A model generated the notes under the pieces. That model was not told the DNA's origin, did no database searches, and saw nothing but the letters and a program-made list of their open reading frames with translations. Positions 38,264 to 49,700 of a stretch of 64,000 nucleotides of DNA are shown piece by piece. Made by a program: the position numbers and the translations under genes. Origin of the DNA: Pseudoalteromonas ruthenica (lineage in GTDB: Bacteria > Pseudomonadota > Gammaproteobacteria > Enterobacterales > Alteromonadaceae). The stretch lies in the NCBI RefSeq assembly GCF_008808095.1, contig NZ_CP023396.1, positions 744,001 to 808,000 on the forward strand, written 5' to 3'. The stretch's first letter is position 1; every line of letters starts with the position of its first letter.

Positions 38264-39886
38264 ATGAACCGCCTTACCGACAACCAACTTTTGGAATTAT
38301 CCATCACCCTCGCGCAGAGCGTCGCCAGTCAACAGCGCTTTGATGAATTGCTCAGTGCCATTCGTAAAGTGATCACCTGCGATGCCATCATGTTACTGGC
38401 TCACAAAGGCGACTATTTACAGCCTTTGGCTCATCAAGGGCTGAGCCATGAAATACTTGGGCGTCGCTTTGTTATTGCTGAGCACCCTCGGTTTGTTGCG
38501 ATTTGTCAGTCATTAACAGCCACGCGTTTCCCCGCAGAGTGTGAACTGGCTGACCCATATGATGGCTTACTCACGGCTATGGAGGGCGACTTACCTGTGC
38601 ATGCGTGTATGGGGATCCCGCTGTATTTCCAAAATCAGCTACTTGGTGTATTAACCTTGGATAGTCTATCTCCTGGGGTGTTTGATTCACTTTCAGAACG
38701 CTCATTGGCGCTAATTGCATCCATGGCTTCGGTGAGCTTACATACGGCACTGACTGTTGATTTGTTAGAGGCCAATGTCAGCCATTCACAAGAAGTATTG
38801 CGCGCTCTGAGCGAACCCAGTGCCTCAGGCTGTCCGGCGGAAATCATTGGTCAAAGTCCCTGTATTGATAAACTTAAAAATGAAATTTCCTTGGTGGCCC
38901 CATCCAATTACTCGGTACTTATTGAAGGCGAAAGCGGCACAGGTAAGGAGCTGGTGGCGCACAGAGTGCATCAGCAATCAAGTCGTGGTGATCAAGCGCT
39001 TATTTATGTCAATTGCGCGGCGCTGCCAGAGAACTTGGTAGAGAGCGAATTATTTGGTCATGTTAAAGGTGCGTTTACCGGGGCTGAGCGCAAGCGAGCG
39101 GGTAAGTTTGTCATTGCCAGCGGTGGCACCTTGTTTTTAGATGAGGTGGGGGAGTTACCCTTAGCTGCGCAAAGTAAGCTTTTACGGGCGTTACAAAGTA
39201 ATGAGATTCAACCTGTTGGCCAAGATGAAGTGATAAAGGTGGATGTGCGTGTTATTGCCGCCACCAATCGTGATTTAAAAGCTGAGGTGGAAAGCGGGCG
39301 CTTTCGCAGCGACTTGTATCACCGTCTCAACGTATACCCATTAAAAGTGCCGCCTTTACGTGAGCGTATGGCAGACATCCCACTATTGGCTGGTTTCTTT
39401 ATCGAGCGTGCAAGGCGAAAACTCGGTGTAAACCAGCTGAAAATTTCCCCAGCGCTTTTAGACAGACTCGCCCAGTATACTTGGCCGGGCAATGTTCGCG
39501 AGTTTGAGCACTTATTGAATCGCGCAGCATTAAAGGCCTGTGCCAAAGTACCAATACACAGCCGCCATGATAGCCTGGTGACTGTGACGCTCGGCGACTG
39601 CGATGAACTGCATAAGACAACGCAAAGAAAGTCAGACCCGCTAAACACCGAGGAGAACACGCAAACGCCACTTCTATCAGATATAACACCTAACTCCATG
39701 GCGACAGAGGAACCGATTAATTTGCGCCAGGCTGTGGATGATTACCAACGCCAGATAGTCAAACGTGCCTTACAGGCTCATCAAGGCAACTGGAGCCGAA
39801 CAGCCAAGCATTTAGGTGTTGATCGCGCTAACTTAATTCGTCTGGCTAAGCGTTTGCAAATACACGTTGAGAAAGTCGTGTTTTGA
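38264..39886 (+). CDS. norR: NorR, NO-sensing sigma-54-dependent activator
   Basis: 540 residues: N-terminal GAF domain (about 1-170) that senses NO through iron, AAA+ domain with Walker A GESGTGKE near 224 and the sigma-54 loop GAFTGA near 268, and a Fis-type HTH at the C-terminus ([24 protein letters not shown]). The longer linker between AAA+ and HTH domains is rich in Thr and Glu. It is divergent from the operon it should activate, with binding sites between. Confidence 0.93.
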   Translation: MNRLTDNQLLELSITLAQSVASQQRFDELLSAIRKVITCDAIMLLAHKGDYLQPLAHQGLSHEILGRRFVIAEHPRFVAICQSLTATRFPAECELADPYDGLLTAMEGDLPVHACMGIPLYFQNQLLGVLTLDSLSPGVFDSLSERSLALIASMASVSLHTALTVDLLEANVSHSQEVLRALSEPSASGCPAEIIGQSPCIDKLKNEISLVAPSNYSVLIEGESGTGKELVAHRVHQQSSRGDQALIYVNCAALPENLVESELFGHVKGAFTGAERKRAGKFVIASGGTLFLDEVGELPLAAQSKLLRALQSNEIQPVGQDEVIKVDVRVIAATNRDLKAEVESGRFRSDLYHRLNVYPLKVPPLRERMADIPLLAGFFIERARRKLGVNQLKISPALLDRLAQYTWPGNVREFEHLLNRAALKACAKVPIHSRHDSLVTVTLGDCDELHKTTQRKSDPLNTEENTQTPLLSDITPNSMATEEPINLRQAVDDYQRQIVKRALQAHQGNWSRTAKHLGVDRANLIRLAKRLQIHVEKVVF

Positions 39887-40105
39887 AAAAGGCGATGATT
39901 GACTTCGGGGTTCCCAGCTAAAGGTCGGTCACCACTTAAATGCTCATTAAAGAAAACGCTGTTTCGAAGAGGTTTGCTTAGTGTGACAGTATAGTTAAGC
40001 AATAAAGTAGACGTTGCGCCCATGACTAAACTCGTTTTGTGGTGTCGCTTTTCAAAATGTTTAACGCTATCTTTATTGAGCGTCTTGTTTGTTGTGAGAG
40101 TGTAA

Positions 40106-42217
40106 ATGACCGAACTAAGTAAAGTTCTCGTGATTGATGATGAGCCCATTAATACCCTTCAGCTGGAACATGCGTTGGCGGGGATAGGTGAGGTTCAATC
40201 ATGTAATGAGAGCAGCGAAGCGATGGCGCTTATTGCCGATTTTAAGCCAGATATTTTGTTGCTTGATTTAGAAATGCCTACCATCAGCGGTTTTGACTTA
40301 CTGGCTCAAATTCAATGCCAGCCCTCACTTAGTGCGCTGCGCATTATTGTTATCACTGCACACAACGACCCGGAAATCGAAGAGCGCGCACTCGCGCTGG
40401 GTGCCATCGACTTTATCTCCAAGCCTTTGAATCTTACGTTGTGCCGTATGCGAGTAGAGAACCATGCCAAAGTGCGTGCACAAGAGCGAGCATTGGAAAA
40501 GACACAAAGGCTACTGGCGGCAGAAAAAGAGCATCTGCGCATTACCCTAGACTCTATCGCGGATGGCGTAATTTCGACCGATGAGCATGCCTGTATCACC
40601 TACCTGAACCCGGTCGCACAACGTTTGACTGGTTGGTCGCAAACCGCTGCTAAGGGACGACATATTGAAGAGGTGATGAAGCTAAGGGATGCCTCAACGA
40701 AAGAAGCGTATATTAATCCTTTGACCGTGGCATTAAAAGAAAACAGGCCTGTGGCCATGGCAATAAATACTCAACTGGTCAGTAAACAAGGGCTGGAGTA
40801 CCGCGTGGAGGACAGTGCTGCGCCAATCCTTGACGAGCAACGCCAACAGCGTGGTGCCGTGATGGTGTTTCAGGACGTGAGTGAAACCCTCGCTATGTCA
40901 GTGCAAATGACCTACCTCGCTCATCATGATCAGCTCACCGCACTGCCTAATCGAGTACTGTTGCATGACCGGCTTACACAAGGCATTGCCAGAGCTTCAG
41001 CTGGCAACCGTAAAGTAAGTTTAATGCTGCTAGATTTAGATAACTTTAAGTATATAAACGACGCCATGGGCCATCACATTGGCGATGAAATTATCGCGCA
41101 TGTTGGCCACAGCCTTGACCGCTTTGCCTGTAGTGATATTACTGTTGCCCGTGTCGGCGGCGATGAGTTTGCATTGGTAGTGCCGCAAGAGCAAAACTCG
41201 TTCGGGTTGGAGGCGTTAATTAGCCAGTTGCTAGATGTCATCGCTAAGCCTTTTCGGCTGGGGGGCGAGCAACACAACTTGAGTGCCAGTGTGGGTATCA
41301 GCGTCTATCCAGACGATGCTTCCAGTGTTGAAGAAATGCTTCGTCATGCCGACTCAGCTATGTATAAGGCGAAACAAGCAGGGGCGAATAGTTATTGTTA
41401 TTTCAGCGATGATTTACAACACGAAATGAATCAACGTTTAGCTGTCGGCTATACGCTTCGCGAAGCACTGGAGCAAAACGCGTTAGAAGTTCACTATCAG
41501 CCTAAATTTGACCTAAATACCAATGACATTATTGGAGCAGAGGGGTTAGTGCGATTAAGAGGCGCAGATGGCAAGTTAATATCACCAGCTCAGTTTATTG
41601 AATATGCTGAAGATTCAGGCTTGATTTATCGTCTTGGTGAACAGGTTCTAGAGCAATGCTGCCGTGACGCCAAAGCATGGCTCGATGCTGGGCATGCACA
41701 GAAGGTAGCGGTTAATATATCGGCAAAGCAGTTTTCTGACTCTGCGCTGGTCGATACCGTTGCCGCTATACTTGAGAAAACTCAGCTGCCGAGTCGATAT
41801 TTAGAGCTCGAGGTTACTGAATCTGCCCTTATAGACAGTTACGAGCAAACGGTCACTCAACTACAATCTATTGCCGATATGGGCGTAAGCATTGCTCTTG
41901 ATGACTTTGGTACCGGCTACTCAAGCCTTTCTTATCTCAGGCTTTTCCCCCTGAATGTATTGAAAATAGACCAATCTTTTGTACGAGATATGCTGGCAGA
42001 GCCCCAAGCGTTAGATATTGTGACGGCTATCATAGACCTAGCAAATTCGCTAGGCTTGGAAATTGTCGCAGAGGGCATTGAAACCGAACCGCAAGCCAAA
42101 AAGTTACGTTCTTTGGGGTGCGGCATTGGCCAAGGGTATTTACTGGCTAAACCCATGGTATCTGTGTCATTGTCACAGTTATTAGAGCAACAAGCAGCAG
42201 GAACGCTATGCACCTAG
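40106..42217 (+). CDS. Response regulator with PAS, GGDEF and EAL domains
   Basis: 703 residues. Receiver (1-122) with DD pair in VIDDEP and phospho-acceptor in LLLDLEMP; PAS (about 148-262, ISTDEHACITYLNPVAQRLTGW); GGDEF (275-435) with intact VGGDEFALV; EAL (455-690) with the first motif reading EGLVRL in place of EALVR and intact DDFGTGYSSLSYL. Both c-di-GMP synthesis and breakdown are possible. Its stop overlaps the next gene by ten bases. It opens a cluster with two hybrid kinases. Confidence 0.92.
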   Translation: MTELSKVLVIDDEPINTLQLEHALAGIGEVQSCNESSEAMALIADFKPDILLLDLEMPTISGFDLLAQIQCQPSLSALRIIVITAHNDPEIEERALALGAIDFISKPLNLTLCRMRVENHAKVRAQERALEKTQRLLAAEKEHLRITLDSIADGVISTDEHACITYLNPVAQRLTGWSQTAAKGRHIEEVMKLRDASTKEAYINPLTVALKENRPVAMAINTQLVSKQGLEYRVEDSAAPILDEQRQQRGAVMVFQDVSETLAMSVQMTYLAHHDQLTALPNRVLLHDRLTQGIARASAGNRKVSLMLLDLDNFKYINDAMGHHIGDEIIAHVGHSLDRFACSDITVARVGGDEFALVVPQEQNSFGLEALISQLLDVIAKPFRLGGEQHNLSASVGISVYPDDASSVEEMLRHADSAMYKAKQAGANSYCYFSDDLQHEMNQRLAVGYTLREALEQNALEVHYQPKFDLNTNDIIGAEGLVRLRGADGKLISPAQFIEYAEDSGLIYRLGEQVLEQCCRDAKAWLDAGHAQKVAVNISAKQFSDSALVDTVAAILEKTQLPSRYLELEVTESALIDSYEQTVTQLQSIADMGVSIALDDFGTGYSSLSYLRLFPLNVLKIDQSFVRDMLAEPQALDIVTAIIDLANSLGLEIVAEGIETEPQAKKLRSLGCGIGQGYLLAKPMVSVSLSQLLEQQAAGTLCT

Positions 42218-43125
42218 ATATAAAACCGCTTTCCCAGTGTAAAGTACTGGTGGTCGACGATGATGATATTGCACGGCTAACCTTAGAGGCAATGTTAGAA
42301 GAGTACTTTGATGTCACCACATTGAGTGATAGCTCCCAAGTTTTAGCGTACTGCGCTGCTGAGGTACCCGATTTAATTCTACTCGACGTCAATATGCCCC
42401 ATATTAGTGGCTTAGAGGTCTGCAAAGAACTAAAACAAAGCGCTTTGCTTGAACAAGTGCCCGTGGTCTTTGTGACTGGCACCTATGACACCCAATCGCA
42501 AAATGCATGCTGGGAGGCGGGAGCCAGTGATTTTATCGGAAAACCCGTTGCGGCCTCAACGCTAATTCACCGAACGCAAAATCACCTTGAAAATAAACTG
42601 AGACTGGAAGCTCTCATTAAGCTCACTTATAAAGACTCTTTGACAGGACTTTACAATCGCCACTACTTAGATGAGGAAGTCGTGAACTCATTGCGTCAAT
42701 CTATACGTGAGTGTAAACCTTTTAGTGTACTGATGGTCGATATTGACCACTTTAAGCAATACAACGACCACTATGGTCACCCTCAAGGCGATGAATGCCT
42801 TAAGCAAGTTGCGCAGGTGTTGCAACAGAGCTTGCGTAGACCCCATGATGTGGCGGTACGCTTTGGCGGTGAGGAGTTCCTAGTGATCATGCCCTATACG
42901 GATGCAAGTGGTTGCGAATTTATTTGCAAGCAAATAATGAATAATTTAAGCGCAGCTAATCTTAAACATGACTATTCGCCGTTTGCGCAGGTGACCGTTA
43001 GTATTGGTGCTACAACCAGTAATCAGAGCGCTGAAGTAGCCCTTGAAACACTGATAGCAGATGCAGATCAAGCCCTTTACGAGGCTAAACGAGCGGGTCG
43101 AAATCGGTATCAGTGTCTCGATTAA
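42208..43125 (+). CDS. Response regulator diguanylate cyclase (REC-GGDEF)
   Basis: 305 residues. Receiver with VVDDDDIARL and acceptor Asp in LILLDVNMP; GGDEF domain with DSLTGLYNRHYLDEEV and active GGEEF loop (RFGGEEFLVIMP). WspR-like two-domain layout, c-di-GMP producer. ATG overlaps the preceding GGDEF-EAL gene, so the two are made together, an enzyme pair under probable common phosphorelay control. Confidence 0.93.
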   Translation: MHLDIKPLSQCKVLVVDDDDIARLTLEAMLEEYFDVTTLSDSSQVLAYCAAEVPDLILLDVNMPHISGLEVCKELKQSALLEQVPVVFVTGTYDTQSQNACWEAGASDFIGKPVAASTLIHRTQNHLENKLRLEALIKLTYKDSLTGLYNRHYLDEEVVNSLRQSIRECKPFSVLMVDIDHFKQYNDHYGHPQGDECLKQVAQVLQQSLRRPHDVAVRFGGEEFLVIMPYTDASGCEFICKQIMNNLSAANLKHDYSPFAQVTVSIGATTSNQSAEVALETLIADADQALYEAKRAGRNRYQCLD

Positions 43126-43210
43126 TTACTGCTAAGCAAGAAGAAAATTTTTTCTAATTTAAGGGCTTAGTCTACACTTTGTAGCAAACTTAACGACAGG
43201 AGTCTGGTTA

Positions 43211-44479
43211 ATGAGCTACTCTCCCACACGTCGGCGATTTTTACGTACCCTAGGTCAGGGAGCAGCGGTATCAACGCTTGCTCTCAAAGCGCCCTATGTC
43301 TTCGCAAAGAAAAAAGTCACCCTCAGGGTCATGGGCACACATGTGACCTTACAAGAAGAGCTACGCCAACGGGCGATGCGCGAGTTGGGTATTCACTTAA
43401 TGTTTGCCCCTATGGGCAGTGCGGCACTGTTACAAAAAGCAGCGGCAGACCCAAGCTCGTTTGATGTATACGAGCAATGGTCAGACTCTATTAATATTTT
43501 ATGGCAAGCAGGCGCGATACAACCCATTGACGTTGATAGGTTAACTTACTGGGATGAAATTAATAACCTAACAAAAACGGGGCAACTGACTAAAAACGCG
43601 CGAGTGGGGGCGGGGGATGCGCCCAATAAAATCTTGTATGTGCAGGATGATGGCAAGTTAGGGCCGCAGGCCACAGACAAAGTTAGCTTTATGCCTTACG
43701 TGCACAATGTTGACTCCTTTGGCTATAACACTCAGCACATTGCTAAAGGCCGGGCTTATGAAACTGAGTCTTGGTCATGGCTTTTGGATGAGCAAAACAA
43801 AGGTAAAGTGGCGCTTGTGAATGCACCAACCATCGGTATTTTCGATGCTGCTTTGGCAGTACAGGGTCAGGGGCTCATGACATTTAAAGACATGGGTAAT
43901 ATGTCCATTGCTGAAATTGATAAGCTTTTCAGTATTTTGCTTGCTAAAAAGCGCCAAGGTCATTTCTCTGGCTTCTGGACCTCTGTACCCCAGTCGGTCG
44001 ATTTTATGAAAACGAATCGAGTGCACATACAAAGCATGTTTTCACCGGGGGTGAGCGCCTGCCGAGGGCAAGGAATCCCTGTGGTCTATGCAGCGCCTAA
44101 GGAAGGCTACCGGGCCTGGCATGGGGTCATGTGTTTATCAGCACACACCACTGGAGCTGTCAAAGACGCAGCGTATGAGTATATGAATTGGTGGTTATCA
44201 GGTTACCCAGGGGCCTTTATTGCACGCCAAGGCTACTATATTTCTAACCCCCAACGTAGCCAGCCATTGATGTCTAAAGCAGAGTGGCAATATTGGTATG
44301 AGGGGAATGAAGCCAGTATGGATTTGCGTGGCACTGATGGCAAGGTATCGGTCCAGGCTGGGCAAATACGTAACGGTGGCAGTTACACAAAACGTTTTTC
44401 TAATGTTGCGGTGTGGAACACGGTGATGCCTAATTACGACTATAGCCTTGATAAATGGTATGAATTACTGAATGCGTAA
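43211..44479 (+). CDS. Tat-exported extracellular solute-binding protein
   Basis: 422 residues. Twin-arginine signal TRRRFLRTLGQGAAVSTLAL at the N-terminus, then a type 2 periplasmic binding fold like the spermidine/putrescine (PotD/PotF) group. No permease or ATPase genes are adjacent. It lies between a c-di-GMP enzyme and two hybrid kinases, six bases before the first kinase, so I infer a sensory co-receptor rather than a transport role. The ligand is unknown. Confidence 0.85.
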   Translation: MSYSPTRRRFLRTLGQGAAVSTLALKAPYVFAKKKVTLRVMGTHVTLQEELRQRAMRELGIHLMFAPMGSAALLQKAAADPSSFDVYEQWSDSINILWQAGAIQPIDVDRLTYWDEINNLTKTGQLTKNARVGAGDAPNKILYVQDDGKLGPQATDKVSFMPYVHNVDSFGYNTQHIAKGRAYETESWSWLLDEQNKGKVALVNAPTIGIFDAALAVQGQGLMTFKDMGNMSIAEIDKLFSILLAKKRQGHFSGFWTSVPQSVDFMKTNRVHIQSMFSPGVSACRGQGIPVVYAAPKEGYRAWHGVMCLSAHTTGAVKDAAYEYMNWWLSGYPGAFIARQGYYISNPQRSQPLMSKAEWQYWYEGNEASMDLRGTDGKVSVQAGQIRNGGSYTKRFSNVAVWNTVMPNYDYSLDKWYELLNA

Positions 44480-44485
44480 GGATAG

Positions 44486-46780
44486 GTGGTGATTGAATTC
44501 ATATCTCGCTCCGTTGCCGCGAAAATGACACTGGCACTGGCCCTAGTAGTTGCTACGCTCGTTGCCAGTTACTTTGTAATGGACCGCAGGCTACAGAGTA
44601 TAGAGCGCTCTGTTGATGATATTACCGACATCAGCAATCATGCCATCGGTATTTTGCGAATTAACAAAGACATCGTTGAAATGCAACGTGATATTTCGGT
44701 ATATGGGGCCTCGGGGAGTATTGCCGTATTTGAAAAAATAGAGCAAAACTACCGCAGTATTCGGCAGCGCCTTGATACACTCAACGACGTCAGTGTAGCG
44801 CCTAGCGAGCAAACCTATATTGATGCAATGAACGATTTGGTTGAACGCTATGGTAACAACCTCAAGGTGTTGACTAAACGCTATACCATCCGCAGTTCAC
44901 TGATTGATGACGATTTACCAAGAATTTATCAAGGTGCCATTGACCGTCTAGAAGGTCTCAAAAAATTATCCACAAATACCGACGAGCGTTTACGCATCAC
45001 GGAAACGATTAATTCATGGCACCGCTTGCACTATAACGCTCGACTGTTTTTAATAAAAAAGGACTATGCTAAGCGTCAAGAGGTCAGACAAATTATTACC
45101 TCCCTTTTAGTGTTCGAGCGCAATCTCAGTGCACCCTTAGTGAACAAGTATCCTGAATTGGTAGGGTCAGTTGTGCCGTTGGTAAAAGAGTACCAGAGCG
45201 TATTTAATAAAAGCGTGCAGGCCAACCGCAACTACTTTACTTTAGTTAATGTAGTGATGGCAGGGGATGCCATTGAATTTAGCGCCCTAGCAGATACGTT
45301 AAGAGAGCAATCACTAGAAAGGTTGCAGCAAATCAAGCATACGGCAGAGTCCATTGTTTCGAATACGACTCATATTCTTAACTTTTTAGGGGGAGCGGCA
45401 GCACTCTATGTCGTCGTTCTAGCGCTGTTTTTCCACTTTCATATTGCCAAAGCCGTACGCCGACTGACCAATAGCTTTCGTTGCTTTTTACAAGGAGATT
45501 TATCTGCACCGATTACTGACACTGAACGCAAGGATGAAATTGGCGTGTTGGCTGGCGCTGCCAACCGTTTTCGCGAACTCAGCAAGGAGTTTATTGTTGC
45601 TAAGCAGGCAGCCGAGCGCACGAGCAAGGTGAAATCAGAGTTTTTAGCCAATATGAGCCATGAAATTCGCACGCCTATGAATGGTATTCTCGGTATGGCA
45701 AGGCAGCTTACTAACACGGCATTAAGCCCAGAACAAAAACGTATGCTGGGTATGATTCGCTCTTCTGGCACTAGTTTGCTGGTGATCATTAACGACATCC
45801 TCGACTTGAGCAAAATTGAGGCCGGAAAAATTGAACTCGATTGCCAACCTGTCGCACTTACCTCCCTTCTTGAGGAGCTTCGCCATCTTTTTACTGAACA
45901 AACTGAGGCCAAAGGTGTTCAGTTATTTATTAGCGCAACACAGAGCGACAATGATCTTATTTTTGACGCAGATGAGACCCGCTTAAAGCAAGTACTCATG
46001 AATTTGTTGGGCAATGCCGTGAAATTCACCGAAAAAGGCAGTGTGGCTTTGAACGTGACCATGAGCCAGCAAAAAGGCGATGAGCTAACATTGCTGTTTA
46101 GTATCTCAGATACAGGGATTGGCATAGCACCAGAGCATATCTCCTCGCTTTTTGAAGCTTTTTCTCAAGCTGATACATCCATTACTCGGCGCTTTGGCGG
46201 CACGGGCTTGGGGCTGACTATTACCAGCAAACTATTGGCACTAATGGGAAGCGCTTTAAAGGTAGAAAGTGAGCTTGGTCAAGGGTCCCATTTTTACTTC
46301 GAGCTCAGCACTCAAGTGAGTGCGTACAAGCAACAGACCGACGTAAGCTTGCAAGAACAGAATACCCACACGCAAGACTTCTCAACACTGAGCGTGCTGG
46401 TTGTCGAGGATAATGAAGTTAATCAAGTGGTGGCAGAGGCGCTACTTAATGAATTCGGGATATCGGCTATTAGTATAGCAAGCGACGGGGAGCAAGCGAT
46501 TGCCATGTGTGAGACTGGAGCCTATGACATTATCTTTATGGATATGCAAATGCCCGTGCTTGATGGCCCGCAGGCGACGCGAGTGATTAAATCGCTGCCC
46601 AATTACGGTTCGGTCCCCGTGATTGCGCTAACGGCCAATGTGCTATCGGCAGACCGACAACGCTGCTTTGATGCAGGGATGGATGCCTTTCTTACTAAAC
46701 CTATTGAGTATGAACAATTGGCTGCGGTCTTGCGCAAGTGGTGCACTGACAGTGAACCGCTCTGTGGTATAAAAAATTAG
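44486..46780 (+). CDS. Hybrid sensor histidine kinase (HAMP-HisKA-HATPase-REC)
   Basis: 764 residues starting at GTG behind AAGGA. Transmembrane helices at about 12-30 and 292-315 enclose a helical periplasmic domain. HAMP follows, then HisKA with NMSHEIRTPMNGILGM (His near 392), HATPase with NLLGNAVKFTEKG and GGTGLGLTI, and a receiver with VVEDNEVNQ and MDMQMPVLDG. Directly downstream of the binding-protein gene, which may present ligand to it. GTG at 44489 is an equal alternative start. Confidence 0.92.
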   Translation: MVIEFISRSVAAKMTLALALVVATLVASYFVMDRRLQSIERSVDDITDISNHAIGILRINKDIVEMQRDISVYGASGSIAVFEKIEQNYRSIRQRLDTLNDVSVAPSEQTYIDAMNDLVERYGNNLKVLTKRYTIRSSLIDDDLPRIYQGAIDRLEGLKKLSTNTDERLRITETINSWHRLHYNARLFLIKKDYAKRQEVRQIITSLLVFERNLSAPLVNKYPELVGSVVPLVKEYQSVFNKSVQANRNYFTLVNVVMAGDAIEFSALADTLREQSLERLQQIKHTAESIVSNTTHILNFLGGAAALYVVVLALFFHFHIAKAVRRLTNSFRCFLQGDLSAPITDTERKDEIGVLAGAANRFRELSKEFIVAKQAAERTSKVKSEFLANMSHEIRTPMNGILGMARQLTNTALSPEQKRMLGMIRSSGTSLLVIINDILDLSKIEAGKIELDCQPVALTSLLEELRHLFTEQTEAKGVQLFISATQSDNDLIFDADETRLKQVLMNLLGNAVKFTEKGSVALNVTMSQQKGDELTLLFSISDTGIGIAPEHISSLFEAFSQADTSITRRFGGTGLGLTITSKLLALMGSALKVESELGQGSHFYFELSTQVSAYKQQTDVSLQEQNTHTQDFSTLSVLVVEDNEVNQVVAEALLNEFGISAISIASDGEQAIAMCETGAYDIIFMDMQMPVLDGPQATRVIKSLPNYGSVPVIALTANVLSADRQRCFDAGMDAFLTKPIEYEQLAAVLRKWCTDSEPLCGIKN

Positions 46781-46793
46781 CAGGGAAGTAAAC

Positions 46794-49700
46794 ATGAGCA
46801 AAGCAAAGCACAGCAGTTCAAGAAAACTAAAATCCAGTGCCTTTATATGGGCAGCGACCTTATTATTTGTACTTATTACCACTGCTACAGTGTTCATATT
46901 TGAAGGGAATGTAAAACAAAATACATTAAAGCAGATACGTGTAGACCTGAAGGAAACAGCGGAGCGACTCAAAGAAGTGGTGACTAAATCCGTTGCTAAC
47001 TATAAGGCCGACCTGCGTTTTCTACATTCTACGCCGCCAATCTCTGGGCTGCCCCGAGCACATTTTAATAACGGCATCGATGCTTATGATGGCACCACGT
47101 ACACACAATGGAAAGAACGGCTCGAAACCATTTTTATCGGTTTTATGGAGAACAACCTTGCTGTAGAGCAACTGCGGATCATCGCCATAAATGCCGAAGG
47201 CAATGAATTGGTGCGTGTGCAGCGTCGTGGCGCTGCAGTGGAAGCCGTGCCGGATTATTCCTTACAGAATAAAGCGGGTGAAGGATATTTTTTACCCAGC
47301 TCACAGCTGGGGTTAAACCAAATTTACATGTCGCCGTTATCGTTAAATCGTGAATTTGGTGATATATCCTTCCCTTATAAACCTATGTTGCGTTTTGCAA
47401 TACCTATTTACAGTGAGCAAGGCAAGCGGTTCGCATTTTTGATTATGAATGTCAATGCCAACCAGCTTATCTCACAACTAGTAGACACCACATTTGATTA
47501 TTCACATTTAGTGATCACCAGCTCTGAGGGGGATGTTATTTACCACCCCATCGAGCAGTATCAATTCACTCGTGACTTAGCCCCAGATATAACTTGGTCG
47601 TCGCTTTATAGCAGGCCTATCGAGTATGAAAATACTTACTTTGCAGAGCAGCGCTTTTCAGAGCAACAGGGCGTGTATATCTATTCTGAAAAAGTACAAA
47701 CTCGGCCCAACAATAAGTATGGGTTTGTTAACTTTAATGTACTCACTCCTGAAACCTACATTAATGGGATTATAAATGAGAAGCGGCTTTTAACTTATTC
47801 ATTTTTAACTGTGGTTGTGCTGCTCTCTTCAGTTTTAATTGTTACTTTTCATCGCAGTGCCATTCGCAGTCAACTGCTTGCGGACGCGCGTCGTGAGTCC
47901 TCAGCGATTGTGGAGGGCTCGATTGATGCCATAGTCGGTATTGATTTAAAGGGGCAAATAACGAGTATAAATCATGCTGCTGAGCAGTTGTTGGTTGTCA
48001 CTAGCCAAGCTGGAATTGGTAAATATTACGAGCAACTATCGCTGTTACAAAAACTACCGGTGGAAAAGTACATTACTGATTTGCAAACATCGGAAACACA
48101 GATAAAAGATCAGTGTGAAGTGGCTATTGACGAGCGTGCTTTATATTTGGCCGTTTCTGTTAGCCCCGTCGTATCTGAATCTCAAGATTTAATAGGTATT
48201 GCGCTCATTATTCGCGATATCAGTAAAGAAAAAGCGGCAGAGCTGAAAGTTAAACGCCTAAATTCTGAATTAGAGGCTAAGGTTCGACAGCGTACCCAAG
48301 CTCTCGCGCAAGCTAAAGATGAAGCCCTAAAGAATAGTGATATCAAAAGCGCATTTGTTTCTAATATCAGTCACGAACTACGTACCCCTCTTAACGGTGT
48401 GATTGGCACGCTCAATATTTTAAAGCGCGAGCCATTATCTGAAAAAGCACGGCAACTTACCGATATGATGGAGCTAAGTGCGTCTAACTTAAGGCTGCTA
48501 ATAAACGATATTTTAGATTTATCAAAAATAGAAGCAGGTAAACTTGATTTAAATGCCAAACCTTTTAACCCCGCTTCGTTACTGGAAAGCTTAGTCGGGT
48601 CTTGTGCCGTTCGCGCTTATGATAAAGGGCTGGAAGTGTTTATTGATACCCAGCAGCTTTGCTGCACGCAGGTAGCGGCTGATCCTCTTCGCTTTACGCA
48701 AATAGTGAATAACCTTATCAGTAACGCCATTAAATTCACGGAACAAGGGTATATTCGTATCATTGCTTCGGGTGATGTTGTCGATGGCCAATCATATCGC
48801 TTACAGGTAAGTGTGGAAGACAGTGGTATGGGTATTAATGAGCAGGCGCAACTACGGTTATTCAAGGCATTCAGCCAAGCCGATGGCAACATTGCCGCGC
48901 ACTACGGGGGAACCGGCCTCGGATTATCTATTTGTAAGCAGTTATGCCAATTAATGGCCGGAGATATTAGTGTAAGCAGCCAAGAAGGTGAAGGCAGCAC
49001 GTTTAGCTTTTATATCTCCATGCCCTTAGAAAGTGTCGCGATAGCGCAAAAAACAGCCTATTTCGCTGACAAATTCTGTGCGGTGATCTGTACCTATGAG
49101 TATGCACGCGCCCATGTACAACGCTTGATTGAAGGCGAAGGAGGGCGTGTTCACACTGATATAGAACAGGTATCCAATGGATCACTAGGGTGCGACTTTA
49201 TCTTTATCGATGGTGTTTCTTACAGTGTAGAAGAGCTAAGTAAGCTGGTCACCAAGTGGCAGCAAGACTGCCCACAAGCCCAACTTGTATTGCTACAGCA
49301 ACCGGGTACGGGAGCGCCAAAAAGCCTCAGTGTTGATGTTGTTACAATTAGTAAGCCATTGACTCACAGCGACTTGTTAAGGCTCATAGGCGCAAAAGAG
49401 GTCGTACCGTTAATATCGGGGCACAATGACGCTAATGAGCGCGCTGATGATATCTCTGAGGAGTTAATCCAGCGCATTAGTGGTTGTCGAGTGTTGATAG
49501 TTGATGATAATGAAATTAATGTTGAAGTGGCGTGTGGCGTATTAAATACTTTGCCAGTAGAGCTTGAAAAAGCGTATAACGGCAAACAAGCCATTGATAT
49601 GTTGCAAAACAGTGCGCGCGAGGGCAAAGCCATTAACTGTGTGTTGATGGATTGTCAGATGCCTGTTCTCGACGGTTACCAAACTAGCGAGCAAATTCGT